Source: Halomonas sp. A11-A
GTDB taxonomy: Bacteria; Pseudomonadota; Gammaproteobacteria; Pseudomonadales; Halomonadaceae
Assembly (NCBI RefSeq): GCF_003182195.1
Contig: NZ_QGTM01000001.1
Location: 310,001 to 374,000 of the forward strand
DNA: 64,000 nucleotides
Direction of reading: 5' to 3'
Positions 13,860 through 21,920 of the stretch are shown here, one piece after another. Position 1 is the first letter of the stretch. The number at the start of each line of letters is the position of its first letter. Made by a program: the position numbers and the translations under genes. The notes below the pieces were generated by a model. It saw only the letters and a list, made by a program, of their open reading frames with translations. It made no database searches and had not been told where the DNA came from.

Positions 13860-15037
13860 CATGGGCGCTGTCGTCGCCACAGCCAGGCGGCAATCGCCAG
13901 GGTGACGCCCAGCACCAACCAGGAGGCCAGCGCGACCCCGGGCCAGGCCCCGACCTGCCAGAAGGGTTCCAGCCAGAAGGCCCCCAGACTGGCGCCGCTG
14001 TAGTAGAAGACCAGATAGAGCGCCGAGGCGCTGCCCCTGGCCTGTCCGGCATGGCGTCCCACCCAGCTCGAGGCCATGGCATGGGCCAGGAAGAAACCAA
14101 AGGCGTTGATGGTCAGGCCGAGCACGATCAGCGCCAGCGACCCCGCCAGGGTCACCAGGGTCCCACCCATGAGGATCAGGATGCCCAGCATCATGCAGGC
14201 TGGCGGTGTCAGGCGCCGCGCCAGCCGGCCGGAGAGCGATGAGCCCAGGGTGCCCCCCAGATAGGTCAGGAAGACCAGCCCCAGCACGCTCGGCCCCAGC
14301 TCGAAGGGCGCCTGGGCCAGGCGGAAGGTCAGGTAGCTGTACTGGTTGATGAAGATCAGGAAGTTGAGCCCGCCCAGCAGGTAGGCGGCCAGCAGCAACG
14401 GGTTACGCAGGTGCCCGGCGAGATCTCGCGCTGCGCCGCGCAGCTCGAAACGGCGTGGCACGAAGCCCCTGGCCGCCGGCAGCAGCTTCCAGAACACCAC
14501 CAGCCCCACCAGTGTGATCACGCCTACCGCCAGGAAGCTGGCGGAACTGCCGGCCACCTCCCCCACGGCCCCGCCCACCAGGCGGCCGCTGATCCCGCCC
14601 AGGGAGTTGGCACCGATATAGAGGCCAATCGCCGGCAGCATCGCCGAAGGCTCGAACTCGTCCCCCATCCAGGCGATGGCCACCGCCGGCAGCCCGCCCA
14701 GCACGAAGCCCTGCAGCCCGCGCAGCACCAGCAGCACCTCGAAGCTGGGTGCCAGTGACAGACCCAGCGACAGCGCGCCGGCCGCCAGGAGCGTCAGGCG
14801 CATGATGGCCGCGCGACCGATGGCGTCCGACAGCGGACCGAAGACCAGCAGCGAGGCCGCCAGGGCAAGGGTCGCGACCGACATCACCAGCCCCACGGCC
14901 AGGGTGGAGACCCCATAGGCCTCGCGCAGCTCCGGCAGCAGCGGCTGAGGGGCGTAGAGATTGATGAAGACGAGGAAGGAACCCAGGCTGAGAGCCAGGG
15001 TAGCGCGCCACCAGGCGCGGGTTCGAATCTGGATCAT
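13859..15037 (-). CDS. MFS transporter, YnfM-like
   Basis: 392-aa major facilitator with 12 predicted membrane helices. It opens with SFLVFINLYAPQPLLPELREAYGVS and has the motif-A region FGPLSDAIGRAAIMRLTL in loop 2-3 and a large central loop (about residues 185-205). This resembles the YnfM/arabinose-efflux-like exporters, whose substrates are largely unknown. An upstream in-frame ATG at 15058 would add seven residues; neither start has a good ribosome-binding site and 15037 sits closer to the first helix. It lies downstream of, and in the same direction as, the NlpC/P60 gene. Confidence 0.85.
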   Translation of the reverse strand: MIQIRTRAWWRATLALSLGSFLVFINLYAPQPLLPELREAYGVSTLAVGLVMSVATLALAASLLVFGPLSDAIGRAAIMRLTLLAAGALSLGLSLAPSFEVLLVLRGLQGFVLGGLPAVAIAWMGDEFEPSAMLPAIGLYIGANSLGGISGRLVGGAVGEVAGSSASFLAVGVITLVGLVVFWKLLPAARGFVPRRFELRGAARDLAGHLRNPLLLAAYLLGGLNFLIFINQYSYLTFRLAQAPFELGPSVLGLVFLTYLGGTLGSSLSGRLARRLTPPACMMLGILILMGGTLVTLAGSLALIVLGLTINAFGFFLAHAMASSWVGRHAGQARGSASALYLVFYYSGASLGAFWLEPFWQVGAWPGVALASWLVLGVTLAIAAWLWRRQRP

Positions 15038-15116
15038 GGCGTGAACGCCTGCGGTCATGGGAGCAGCGAGCCGGTCCGCGATGACGGTCGCCGCCGCGCC
15101 GCGACCGCCAGGCGAC

Positions 15117-15746
15117 TCAGCCCTGGTCGCCGACCAGCACGCGCTGGGCCAGGGTGGTGGGCTCCAGGGTGCGGCGGGCCTGCCAGTAGTAGCGCTGCCA
15201 GTAGCGGTTGTCGAGTTCGGAGATCATCACCCCCCGGGAGGTGGAGGCATGCAGGAAGCGCCCCTCGCCCAGGTAGATGCCGACATGGTCATAGCGGCCC
15301 GGCGGGCGGAAGAAGACCAGGTCACCGGGCACCAGCTCGCCGCGTTCGACCGGCACCCCCTGGTGGACCTGCTCGCCGGTGGTGCGCGGCAGGGAGACGC
15401 GGAAGGTCTCCTCGAAGACGCTCTGTACCAGCGCCGAACAGTCGATCCCACTGGAGGAGGTGCCGCCGATGCGGTAGGGCGTGCCGACCCAACGCTCATG
15501 CTGGGCCAGCAGTGCCTGCTGGATCAGGGCGGGCGGGGGATTGCCGAGGGCACGTGCCTCCAGGATCGGATTGTCCACCGGCGACATGGCCAACCCCCAG
15601 TCGCCGGATATCCCGGGCAGCTGACGGGCGAAGTAGGGCTCCTCGGCGTCGCGGGAGGCGACATCGCGAGGAGCGGAGGCACAGCCGGCCAGCAGGGCCA
15701 GCGACACGACAACACACAGGGCGCGGCACGACGAGGTGACGTCCAT
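15117..15746 (-). CDS. NlpC/P60 family lipoprotein endopeptidase
   Basis: 209-aa Spr/NlpC-type cell-wall hydrolase. The signal peptide ends in lipobox LAGC (Cys22). The NlpC/P60 domain occupies about residues 85-185: catalytic cysteine in GIDCSALVQSVF (C103), first histidine in RYDHVGIYLG (H154), second in LHASTSRG (H166). Members cut peptide cross-links or stem peptides in murein from the periplasmic face of the outer membrane. A candidate promoter lies at 15923-15951. It precedes the MFS gene on the same strand. Confidence 0.9.
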   Translation of the reverse strand: MDVTSSCRALCVVVSLALLAGCASAPRDVASRDAEEPYFARQLPGISGDWGLAMSPVDNPILEARALGNPPPALIQQALLAQHERWVGTPYRIGGTSSSGIDCSALVQSVFEETFRVSLPRTTGEQVHQGVPVERGELVPGDLVFFRPPGRYDHVGIYLGEGRFLHASTSRGVMISELDNRYWQRYYWQARRTLEPTTLAQRVLVGDQG

Positions 15747-15922
15747 TCCAGCGGTGACCTCTGACCGGAGCCGCGCCCCGGCGGCGCCGGCGGGCGCCAG
15801 CCTTCGGGGGAGTCATCGCTGTGGCAGTGGTGCCGGCAACCGGTATCACTGCCAGAGCGGCCTGTCGGCGGCTCACTGTGGCACACGGCTCCCGACAGGT
15901 GGAGCCTTGTTAAGACTCGTCG

Positions 15923-15951
15923 ACTATAAACCAGCCCCGAGCGGGTGGCGA
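15923..15951 (-). promoter_or_regulatory. Promoter candidate for the NlpC/P60 gene
   Basis: On the minus strand TCGCCA (15946-15951), a 17-nt spacer, then TATAGT (15923-15928). Four of six -35 bases and five of six -10 bases match sigma-70 consensus. It would give a leader of about 170 nt. Confidence 0.45.
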
Positions 15952-15966
15952 GCCCTGAAACCGCTC

Positions 15967-18432
15967 TCAGTGCAGGGTGCGCGAATCGCCCGGCAGGGTG
16001 TCGACATGCATCGGCGCCCAGTGGCGCGGGCGTGCCCCGGGAAACTCCAGGCTTGCCCAGGGCCCGGCCAGGGGCGGGGCCGCGGACAGCCAGGCCACCA
16101 GGGCCTGCCGAAAGCCGGCAACGAAGCTCTCCCGCTCCGGGGTCTCGCCCATGAAGAAGGAGAAGCCGGCGTAGAGCCCGCGAGCATAGGCCTCCCACCC
16201 CGAGTAGTGGGCTGCCGCCAGGCCATGGGCACGCTCCAGCACCGCCACGAAGGCGCGCTCCTCCAGCCAGCCCAGCTGGCGTGCGGCGATGGCCAGATCC
16301 ACCGCCTGAGCCACGTCCCAGGCGGCCATGTCGGTCTCGTTGCAGCCGTCCTCGTTGTCCCGCACCCGCTGCAGGCGCAGCAGGTGGGTGCGCTCCTCGT
16401 CGCTGCACTCGCCGGACTCCAGGGTAGCGATCTCGGAGCCGAGCCGGGCGGCGTTCAGGGTGTAGGGCGCGTAGTTGATCAGATACTCCTGACGGTCGCC
16501 GGACTCGAGCAGGAACTCCAGGAACTCGCCCAGCTCCTCGGCCCCCTGGAGCCCGTAATGGCCATCGATCCACTCGCGGATCGATACGCGCTCACGCTCG
16601 CTTTCCGGGTGGGGCAGGCTCCAGGCCGGGCTGTTGAGCGGCCCCACCAGTGCCATGGCGGTGAACAGGTTCAGGCTGGGGCGCGGCCCCGGCTCCTGCC
16701 ATTCGCCGGCACGCCAGTCGAGCCAGTGGAACAGGCTGCCGGGGTCCTCCTCATGCCAGCGGATCTCGACCACCAGCGAAGGCTGCCCCTCCTCCGGCAG
16801 CAGCTCCTCCCAGGTCGCCCAGGCCTCCAGCAGGCGGCGGGGGTCCGGGTAGAAGCGGCACAGGGAGGCGCGCAGGGCATCGGCCAGGGCCGCCACCCCC
16901 TCGGCGTCGAAGGCCTCGCTGTCCATGGCCATCTGCAGGTAGAAGGCGTACTTCTCGGCCATGTGGATGGTAGCCGCATGACGGCTGCCGCGGCGCAGCG
17001 CATCGCGGCTTGCCAATCCCGCCGGGTCGGCGTGGCCAAAGGAGGTCTCCGCCGGCGGCAGGGCGCCATGGGCCGCATCGGCGGCCAGCTGGTTGAGGTG
17101 GTGCGCCTGGGCCGGCAGCCAGTAGCGGGAGAGCGCCGCGATGCCCTCGTCGGGGTGCAGGTCGAGGGTCTCGGCCAGGTACTGGAGGGCGTCGTCGCGC
17201 CGCGCCGCCGATACCGGCCCCGCGGGCCCCTGGCGCGCCGCCAGCTCGGGCTCGCGCACCGCGGCCAGGGCCAGTACCCAGTGCCGGGGATCGGCTCGCC
17301 AGGCCCGCATGGCCTGCCGGGAGCGCTCCAGCGGCGCATGCCCCACCAGCCCCTGCAGGGCCGGGCGCCAGGGGCTGACCGGCGACTGCAGCAGCAGCCG
17401 CCAGTCGGCCTCGAAGGTGCTCAGCAGGCTGCGCCCTTCGAAGAGGCTCCTGCCGCGCTGATAGGCTCGGGCCAGGGCCGCCCAGTCGCTGTAGCGATGC
17501 ATCACCAGGTCGGCGCCGTGATGCGCGAAGTCGGCGGCCTCCCGGTCGCTGAGCCAACCCAGGCAGGCACCGGCCCAGGCCAGGTCGATCAGCCGCAGCC
17601 AGTCCCAGGCCGCCCACTCCAGGGGCTCGCCGTGCTCGATGAACTCGAGCAGCACCCGGCCATAGCGCTGCTCCTCCGCCTCGAGCTTGTGCAGCCAGGC
17701 GTAGCGGCTCGCCGGATCGCTCTCCAGCAGCCGCGTGGCGTCCAGGTCCCAGCCCTGACGATCGCCCTGCCCGCCCAGCCACAGCAGGGAACGAATCAGG
17801 TCGTCACGGTGGCGGATCTGCCACGCCTCGCCCAGCCAGTCGGCCAGGCCCGACCAGTCCCCCTCGATGGCGGGCACGCTCACCACCGGCGCGAAGCCGG
17901 CACGCAGGCGCCACACCTGAGCCTCCTCCTCGACGGGCCACAGCGGCGGCAGCGTGTCGTGGATCGCCAGCCACTCGCCGAGGCGCTCCCAGGTGATGCC
18001 ATCGCCATCGTGCTCGAGGGCGGCCAGCGCCTCGCAGGCCTCGAAGAAGCCGTCATCGCCGCGTACCCACCCCACGGCGCTGCGCGCCCGGCGCAGCGCC
18101 GAAAGCCAGGCATCCAGGTCGCGGTGATGGGCGCTGATCTCGGCGGCCAGACGGTGGGCCCAGGCGCGCCCGGCCCGCTCGTCCAGCCAGCCCGCGGCAC
18201 CGGCCAGGGCGACCAGCTCCAGGGCCGCCAGCAGGCGAGCCGGGTCGGCCATGCTGCCGCCCACGCCGAAGGACTCCACCAGGCGCCAGCCGAGCTCGCC
18301 GCGGTCCGCCACGCCCAGCCCGTGCAGGCGCATCAGGGCGGCCTGAGGTTCCACGCTCAGCGGGTCGGGGTCGAAGGCCCAGTCACACAGCACCAGCTGC
18401 TGGGCCCACCAGGCATTCAGCGGATCGATCAA
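15967..18432 (-). CDS. Large protein with three DUF1266-like modules
   Basis: 821-aa soluble, Trp- and Leu-rich protein without a signal peptide. Three regions share one pattern, a short L/W-rich helix pair followed by GWL-x-E/D-R-x-A and then Y/H-S-x-W-x-A: residues about 35-120 (AGWLDERAGRAW), 198-345 (AWDWLRLIDLA, LGWLSDREAADF, RYSDWAALA) and 612-775 (AWDVAQAVDLA, LGWLEERAFVAV, HYSGWEAYA). This is the DUF1266 (YbeR/YbeU) pattern, whose function is unknown. The long middle part (350-610) is unassigned. The module calls come from reading the repeats by eye. Confidence 0.72.
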   Translation of the reverse strand: MIDPLNAWWAQQLVLCDWAFDPDPLSVEPQAALMRLHGLGVADRGELGWRLVESFGVGGSMADPARLLAALELVALAGAAGWLDERAGRAWAHRLAAEISAHHRDLDAWLSALRRARSAVGWVRGDDGFFEACEALAALEHDGDGITWERLGEWLAIHDTLPPLWPVEEEAQVWRLRAGFAPVVSVPAIEGDWSGLADWLGEAWQIRHRDDLIRSLLWLGGQGDRQGWDLDATRLLESDPASRYAWLHKLEAEEQRYGRVLLEFIEHGEPLEWAAWDWLRLIDLAWAGACLGWLSDREAADFAHHGADLVMHRYSDWAALARAYQRGRSLFEGRSLLSTFEADWRLLLQSPVSPWRPALQGLVGHAPLERSRQAMRAWRADPRHWVLALAAVREPELAARQGPAGPVSAARRDDALQYLAETLDLHPDEGIAALSRYWLPAQAHHLNQLAADAAHGALPPAETSFGHADPAGLASRDALRRGSRHAATIHMAEKYAFYLQMAMDSEAFDAEGVAALADALRASLCRFYPDPRRLLEAWATWEELLPEEGQPSLVVEIRWHEEDPGSLFHWLDWRAGEWQEPGPRPSLNLFTAMALVGPLNSPAWSLPHPESERERVSIREWIDGHYGLQGAEELGEFLEFLLESGDRQEYLINYAPYTLNAARLGSEIATLESGECSDEERTHLLRLQRVRDNEDGCNETDMAAWDVAQAVDLAIAARQLGWLEERAFVAVLERAHGLAAAHYSGWEAYARGLYAGFSFFMGETPERESFVAGFRQALVAWLSAAPPLAGPWASLEFPGARPRHWAPMHVDTLPGDSRTLH

Positions 18433-18668
18433 GGCTCACCTCGGCATCAGTCAGTAGGACGGCAGCGGCCGCCAGCGTATTGCGGCGCCATAGTGTAGCG
18501 GAAAGCGCCGCCGGCGCCGATGGGTCGACGCGCGCCTTCTGCCGGTTCCGGTTCCGCTGCTGCCCCCGAGCGCCCTGCCCTTGCGCGCCCCGGCAAACCT
18601 GGCAGAGTGAACTAGACTGTGGGAGCGCGGACCGCTCTCGCCCCCCTTATTCTGCCACCGGAGGCATC

Positions 18669-19961
18669 ATGACCAACGCGGAACTCAACGACCTGAAGAA
18701 GCGCTATGTCGCCAACGGCGCGGCCAGCCCCGCCACCCAGTTCGCCGATCGCGCCGAGAACGCCGTGATCTGGGATGCCGATGGCAACCGCATCATCGAC
18801 TTCGCCGGCGGCATCGGCGTACTCAACATCGGTCACCGCCACCCCAAGGTGGTCGAGGCCGTCAAGGCGCAGCTCGACCGCGTGATGCACACCTGCCAGA
18901 CCGTGATGCCCTACGAGGGCTACGTGAAGGTGGCCGAGAAACTCAGCCAGATCACCCCGGTGCGCGGCCACGCCAAGGTGATGCTGGCCAACTCCGGGGC
19001 CGAGGCCCTCGAGAACGCCGTCAAGATCGCCCGCGCCGCCACCGGCAAGAACAACGTGATCTGCTTCGACGGCGGCTACCACGGCCGCACCTTCATGACC
19101 ATGGCCATGAACGGCAAGGTCGCCCCCTACGCCGCCGACTTCGGCAGCATGCCGGGCAACGTCTTCCGCGCCCCCTACCCGGTGCCCTACCACGGCGTCA
19201 GCGAGGACGAGGCCCTGCGCGGCCTCAAGATGGCGCTGAAGACCGACGCCAACCCCCGCGATACCGCAGCCATCGTGCTGGAGCCGGTGCTCGGCGAAGG
19301 CGGCTTCTACCCCGCCCCGGCCAGCTTCCTCAAGGCGGTGCGCGAGATCTGCGACGAGCACGGCATGCTGATGATCGTCGACGAGGTGCAGTCAGGCTTC
19401 GGCCGCACCGGCAAGATGTTCGCCATCGAGCACAGCGGCGTCGAGCCGGACCTGATCACCATGGCCAAGAGCATGGCGGCCGGCATGCCGATCTCCGCCG
19501 TGGTAGGCACCGACGTGCACATGGACGCCTCCGGCCCCAACTCCCTGGGCGGCACCTACACCGGCAGCCCGGTCTCCTGTGCGGCCGTGCTGGCGGTGCT
19601 CGAGGTGTTCGAGGAGGAGAACATCCTCGCCAGGAGCCAGGCCTTGGGCGAGAAGCTGGGCAAGCGCTTCGCCAAGTGGCAGCAGGCCTTCGACTGCGTG
19701 GACAACGGCCGCCACCTGGGCGCCATGGCGGCCATCGACCTCGTTTCCGACAGGGCCAACCACACCCCGGACGCCGACCTGGCCGCGGCGCTGTGCAAGC
19801 GCGCCCGCGAGAAGGGGCTGGTGCTGCTCTCCTGCGGCCTCTACGGCAATACCATCCGCTTCCTGATGCCCGTCACCATCGAGGACGAGGTGCTGGAGGA
19901 GGGCCTGGCCATCGTCGAGGCCTCCCTCAAGGAGCTGGTGGGCCAGCCCACCACCGCCTGA
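18669..19961 (+). CDS. gabT: 4-aminobutyrate aminotransferase GabT
   Basis: 430-aa class III PLP aminotransferase. The PLP lysine is K267 in LITMAKSMAAGMP; the cofactor-binding SGAEALENAVKIAR and the IVDEVQSGFGRTGKMF segment are intact. Overall sequence and length fit GabT (4-aminobutyrate plus 2-oxoglutarate to succinate semialdehyde plus glutamate); 5-aminovalerate is a common alternative substrate. The open frame reaches back to 18480, but the ATG at 18669 has a GGAGG ribosome-binding site and matches the family. No gabD lies next to it. I see nothing clear in the 236-nt gap upstream. Confidence 0.92.
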   Translation: MTNAELNDLKKRYVANGAASPATQFADRAENAVIWDADGNRIIDFAGGIGVLNIGHRHPKVVEAVKAQLDRVMHTCQTVMPYEGYVKVAEKLSQITPVRGHAKVMLANSGAEALENAVKIARAATGKNNVICFDGGYHGRTFMTMAMNGKVAPYAADFGSMPGNVFRAPYPVPYHGVSEDEALRGLKMALKTDANPRDTAAIVLEPVLGEGGFYPAPASFLKAVREICDEHGMLMIVDEVQSGFGRTGKMFAIEHSGVEPDLITMAKSMAAGMPISAVVGTDVHMDASGPNSLGGTYTGSPVSCAAVLAVLEVFEEENILARSQALGEKLGKRFAKWQQAFDCVDNGRHLGAMAAIDLVSDRANHTPDADLAAALCKRAREKGLVLLSCGLYGNTIRFLMPVTIEDEVLEEGLAIVEASLKELVGQPTTA

Positions 19962-19987
19962 CCCGCCGCCTCGCGTCCAGCGGCTCA

Positions 19988-20010
19988 CCGCCCGGCTCTG
20001 CGCCGGGCGG
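19988..20010 (+). terminator. Hairpin after gabT
   Basis: Perfect 9-bp stem, CCGCCCGGC (19988-19996) and GCCGGGCGG (20002-20010), then CTTGTCTT, a weak T-rich tail. It lies 26 nt past the gabT stop codon. Confidence 0.6.
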
Positions 20011-20016
20011 CTTGTC

Positions 20017-20058
20017 TTGGGGGGCTTGTGTTGGGGGGCTTGCGTTGGGGGGCCTTGT
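20017..20058 (+). repeat. 14-nt tandem repeat with G6 tracts
   Basis: Three consecutive copies of a 14-nt unit close to TTGGGGGGCTTGTG begin at 20017, 20031 and 20045; each contains a run of six G. The region is short, outside any gene, and lies between the gabT terminator hairpin and the next ORF. Confidence 0.85.
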
Positions 20059-20109
20059 CATCGCCGGGCGCAGCCGGGAAGATGACGGCGTCCACCGCGA
20101 GGCCATCCC

Positions 20110-20715
20110 GTGATACTGCGAACCCTCTCCCTGCTACGCTCCCTGCAGGGTGCCAGCCACACCGCCCAGGAGGCCCAGGCCACCGTGCAGCAGGCCTGCG
20201 ACTACCGCTGGCTGCGCGGGGAGCTTCACCACGGCGCCATCACCGAGCCGTCCACCGCCCTGGCCGACGGCACCCCCGGGGTCACCATCACCCTGGCCTA
20301 CCCTGCCACCCGGGCGCGCCTGGCCGGCGGCCGCTGGCCCGAGACTCCCGAGGAGCGCGAGCGCTGCTTCGTGGAGGGGGCCCACGCCTGTCGGGCCGCG
20401 GGCGCCCCCGCCTATCGCACCCTGGAGAGCCTCTCCCGGGGGCTGGCCGAGGGCGCCGCCTCGGTGCTCACCGATGCCGCCCGCCTGCAGTACCTTCTCC
20501 AGCAGCGTGCCCTGCGCCTCGCCTGGCGGCGACCGGAGGCCCTGCCCCCGGCCCTGGCCCGGCGCCTGGACTCGGGGGGGCCCGCCGCCGACGGGGTCTT
20601 CCTGCTGGCGCTGAGCGTGCCGGCCCGGCGCGAGGAGGTGGTGCTGAACGGCGCCTGGCTCGACCGCACCCTGGACCGCTATCGGCGCATCCTGCCCCGC
20701 CCCGCAGGACGCTGA
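20110..20715 (+). CDS. Hypothetical protein (201 aa)
   Basis: 201-aa protein starting at GTG, with the high third-position GC of its neighbours. It is rich in Ala, Arg and Leu and probably helical; no signal peptide, membrane segment or family motif is recognised. A GAGG lies about 8 nt before the GTG. The segment LADGTPGVTITLAYPATRAR followed by WPETPEERERCFVEGAHACR is the most distinctive part. It stands alone between gabT and a convergent small membrane protein. It may be lineage-specific. Confidence 0.55.
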   Translation: MILRTLSLLRSLQGASHTAQEAQATVQQACDYRWLRGELHHGAITEPSTALADGTPGVTITLAYPATRARLAGGRWPETPEERERCFVEGAHACRAAGAPAYRTLESLSRGLAEGAASVLTDAARLQYLLQQRALRLAWRRPEALPPALARRLDSGGPAADGVFLLALSVPARREEVVLNGAWLDRTLDRYRRILPRPAGR

Positions 20716-20781
20716 GCCGCCGCCAGAGACGACGACGCCCGGCCGGAGCCGGGCGCCAGGCAGGCATCATGGCAGCGGGGG

Positions 20782-21024
20782 TCAGGCCTTCCTGACCTTC
20801 GAGATCACCCACAGCAGCACCACGGCCCCGACGATGGCGGTGACCAGCGAGCCGACGAAGCCCCCGGCCTGCAGCCCCAGCAGGCTGAACAGGAAGCCGC
20901 CGATCACCGCGCCCACCACGCCGACGCCGATATTGCCGAGGATGCCGAAGCCGCCTCCGCGCATGATGTGACCGGCGATCCACCCCGCCAGCCCGCCGAT
21001 GATCAACCAGGCAATCAGTCCCAT
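20782..21024 (-). CDS. GlsB/YeaQ/YmgE family stress-response membrane protein
   Basis: 80-aa transglycosylase-associated family protein with three hydrophobic Gly-rich helices: LIAWLIIGGLAGWIAGHIM, then GNIGVGVVGAVIGGFLFSLLG, then a C-terminal helix ending in VISKVRKA. An AAGGAG ribosome-binding site lies 6 nt before the ATG at 21024, which rules out the longer open frame reaching 21273. The family is general-stress associated and its biochemical role is unknown. Confidence 0.93.
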   Translation of the reverse strand: MGLIAWLIIGGLAGWIAGHIMRGGGFGILGNIGVGVVGAVIGGFLFSLLGLQAGGFVGSLVTAIVGAVVLLWVISKVRKA

Positions 21025-21076
21025 ATCGCTCTCCTTGCAGTGTGTCGTGTTGAATCCAGGACAGCCCGAGCGGCGC

Positions 21077-21628
21077 TCAGAATGACGAGCCGGGCTGGTC
21101 GAGGAAGGCCAGCTCCTCCGGCGTGGAGGGGCGACCCAGTATCGCGTTGCGGTGCGGGTAGCGGCCGAAGCGCAGGATGATGTCGCGATGGCGATGCTCG
21201 AAGTGCAGCTGCTCCTCCAGGCCCGGCTGGTCGAAGAGCCCCAGGGCCTCGTCATGAATGGCCAGGGACTCACTGTGCATCCAGGGCATATAGAGGAAGG
21301 CGCGCCAGGGCACCTCCAGGCGGTGATCGATGCCGCTGGCCACGGCCTCCTGGGCCAGCACCAGCGCCACCGGGTCCCGGGCGAAGGCCAGCGGGGTGTC
21401 CCGATGAATGTTGCGCGAGAACTGATCGAGCACGATCACCTCGGCCAGGCGCCCCCGGGCCGAGAGCCGCCACGACCACAGCTCGCCGCGCCCCGCCGCC
21501 GCCAGCAGCTCGCCGAAGCGCGCCGCGATCTCGCCATCCAGCTCGGGATCCTTGCGAAACCACTGGGCCGGCGTGAGTTCGTCGAACCAGAAGCGAATCA
21601 CCGCCTCGGTATCCGGTAACCTGGCCAT
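21077..21628 (-). CDS. DUF924 family protein
   Basis: 183-aa, all-helical protein. The family landmarks are FWFDELTPAQWFRKDPELD near the start, the IVLDQFSRNIHRDTPLAFA motif in the middle, FLYMPWMHSESL, and RFGRYPHRNAILGR near the end. Members have a TPR-like fold and no agreed function. The ATG at 21628 has an AGGAGG ribosome-binding site; a longer frame to 21709 overlaps the neighbouring promoter region and is less likely. It is divergent from the small gene at 21712. Confidence 0.9.
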   Translation of the reverse strand: MARLPDTEAVIRFWFDELTPAQWFRKDPELDGEIAARFGELLAAAGRGELWSWRLSARGRLAEVIVLDQFSRNIHRDTPLAFARDPVALVLAQEAVASGIDHRLEVPWRAFLYMPWMHSESLAIHDEALGLFDQPGLEEQLHFEHRHRDIILRFGRYPHRNAILGRPSTPEELAFLDQPGSSF

Positions 21629-21711
21629 GCGCGTCCTCCTGGTCGGTCCTGCGGAGATACCCCGACACCTGATACCATTCCCCACACTGCACGGCAACCC
21701 GAGGAACACGC

Positions 21712-21900
21712 ATGTCGCCCCAGCATTTCATGGAGATGGCCTCCTTCACCCTCAACCTGGTGGGCATGCTGGTCTGCATCGGCGGCCTGACCCTGGCCCA
21801 CCGCACCCGACATCGAGTGCCCGGCTACCTGCTGGCCGGCGCGGGCTTCGTGATCGCCGCGAGCCCACTGCTCTACACCATGTTTGCCGGCCCCCGCTGA
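21712..21900 (+). CDS. Small two-helix membrane protein
   Basis: 62-aa protein with two predicted membrane helices (FTLNLVGMLVCIGGLTLA and GYLLAGAGFVIAASPLLY) joined by a basic turn (HRTRHRVP). A GAGGAA sequence precedes the ATG. It lies 20 nt upstream of ycjX on the same strand and may be its operon leader. No family is recognised. Confidence 0.6.
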   Translation: MSPQHFMEMASFTLNLVGMLVCIGGLTLAHRTRHRVPGYLLAGAGFVIAASPLLYTMFAGPR

Positions 21901-21920
21901 GCCCCGAGGAGGCCCTGCCC

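Noticed and set aside
15736..18498. Very long plus-strand open frame opposite the DUF1266-like gene
   Set aside because: The minus-strand frame gives a protein with recognisable internal repeats. The plus frame translates to Gln/Gly/Arg-rich low-complexity sequence, the usual antisense shadow in high-GC DNA.
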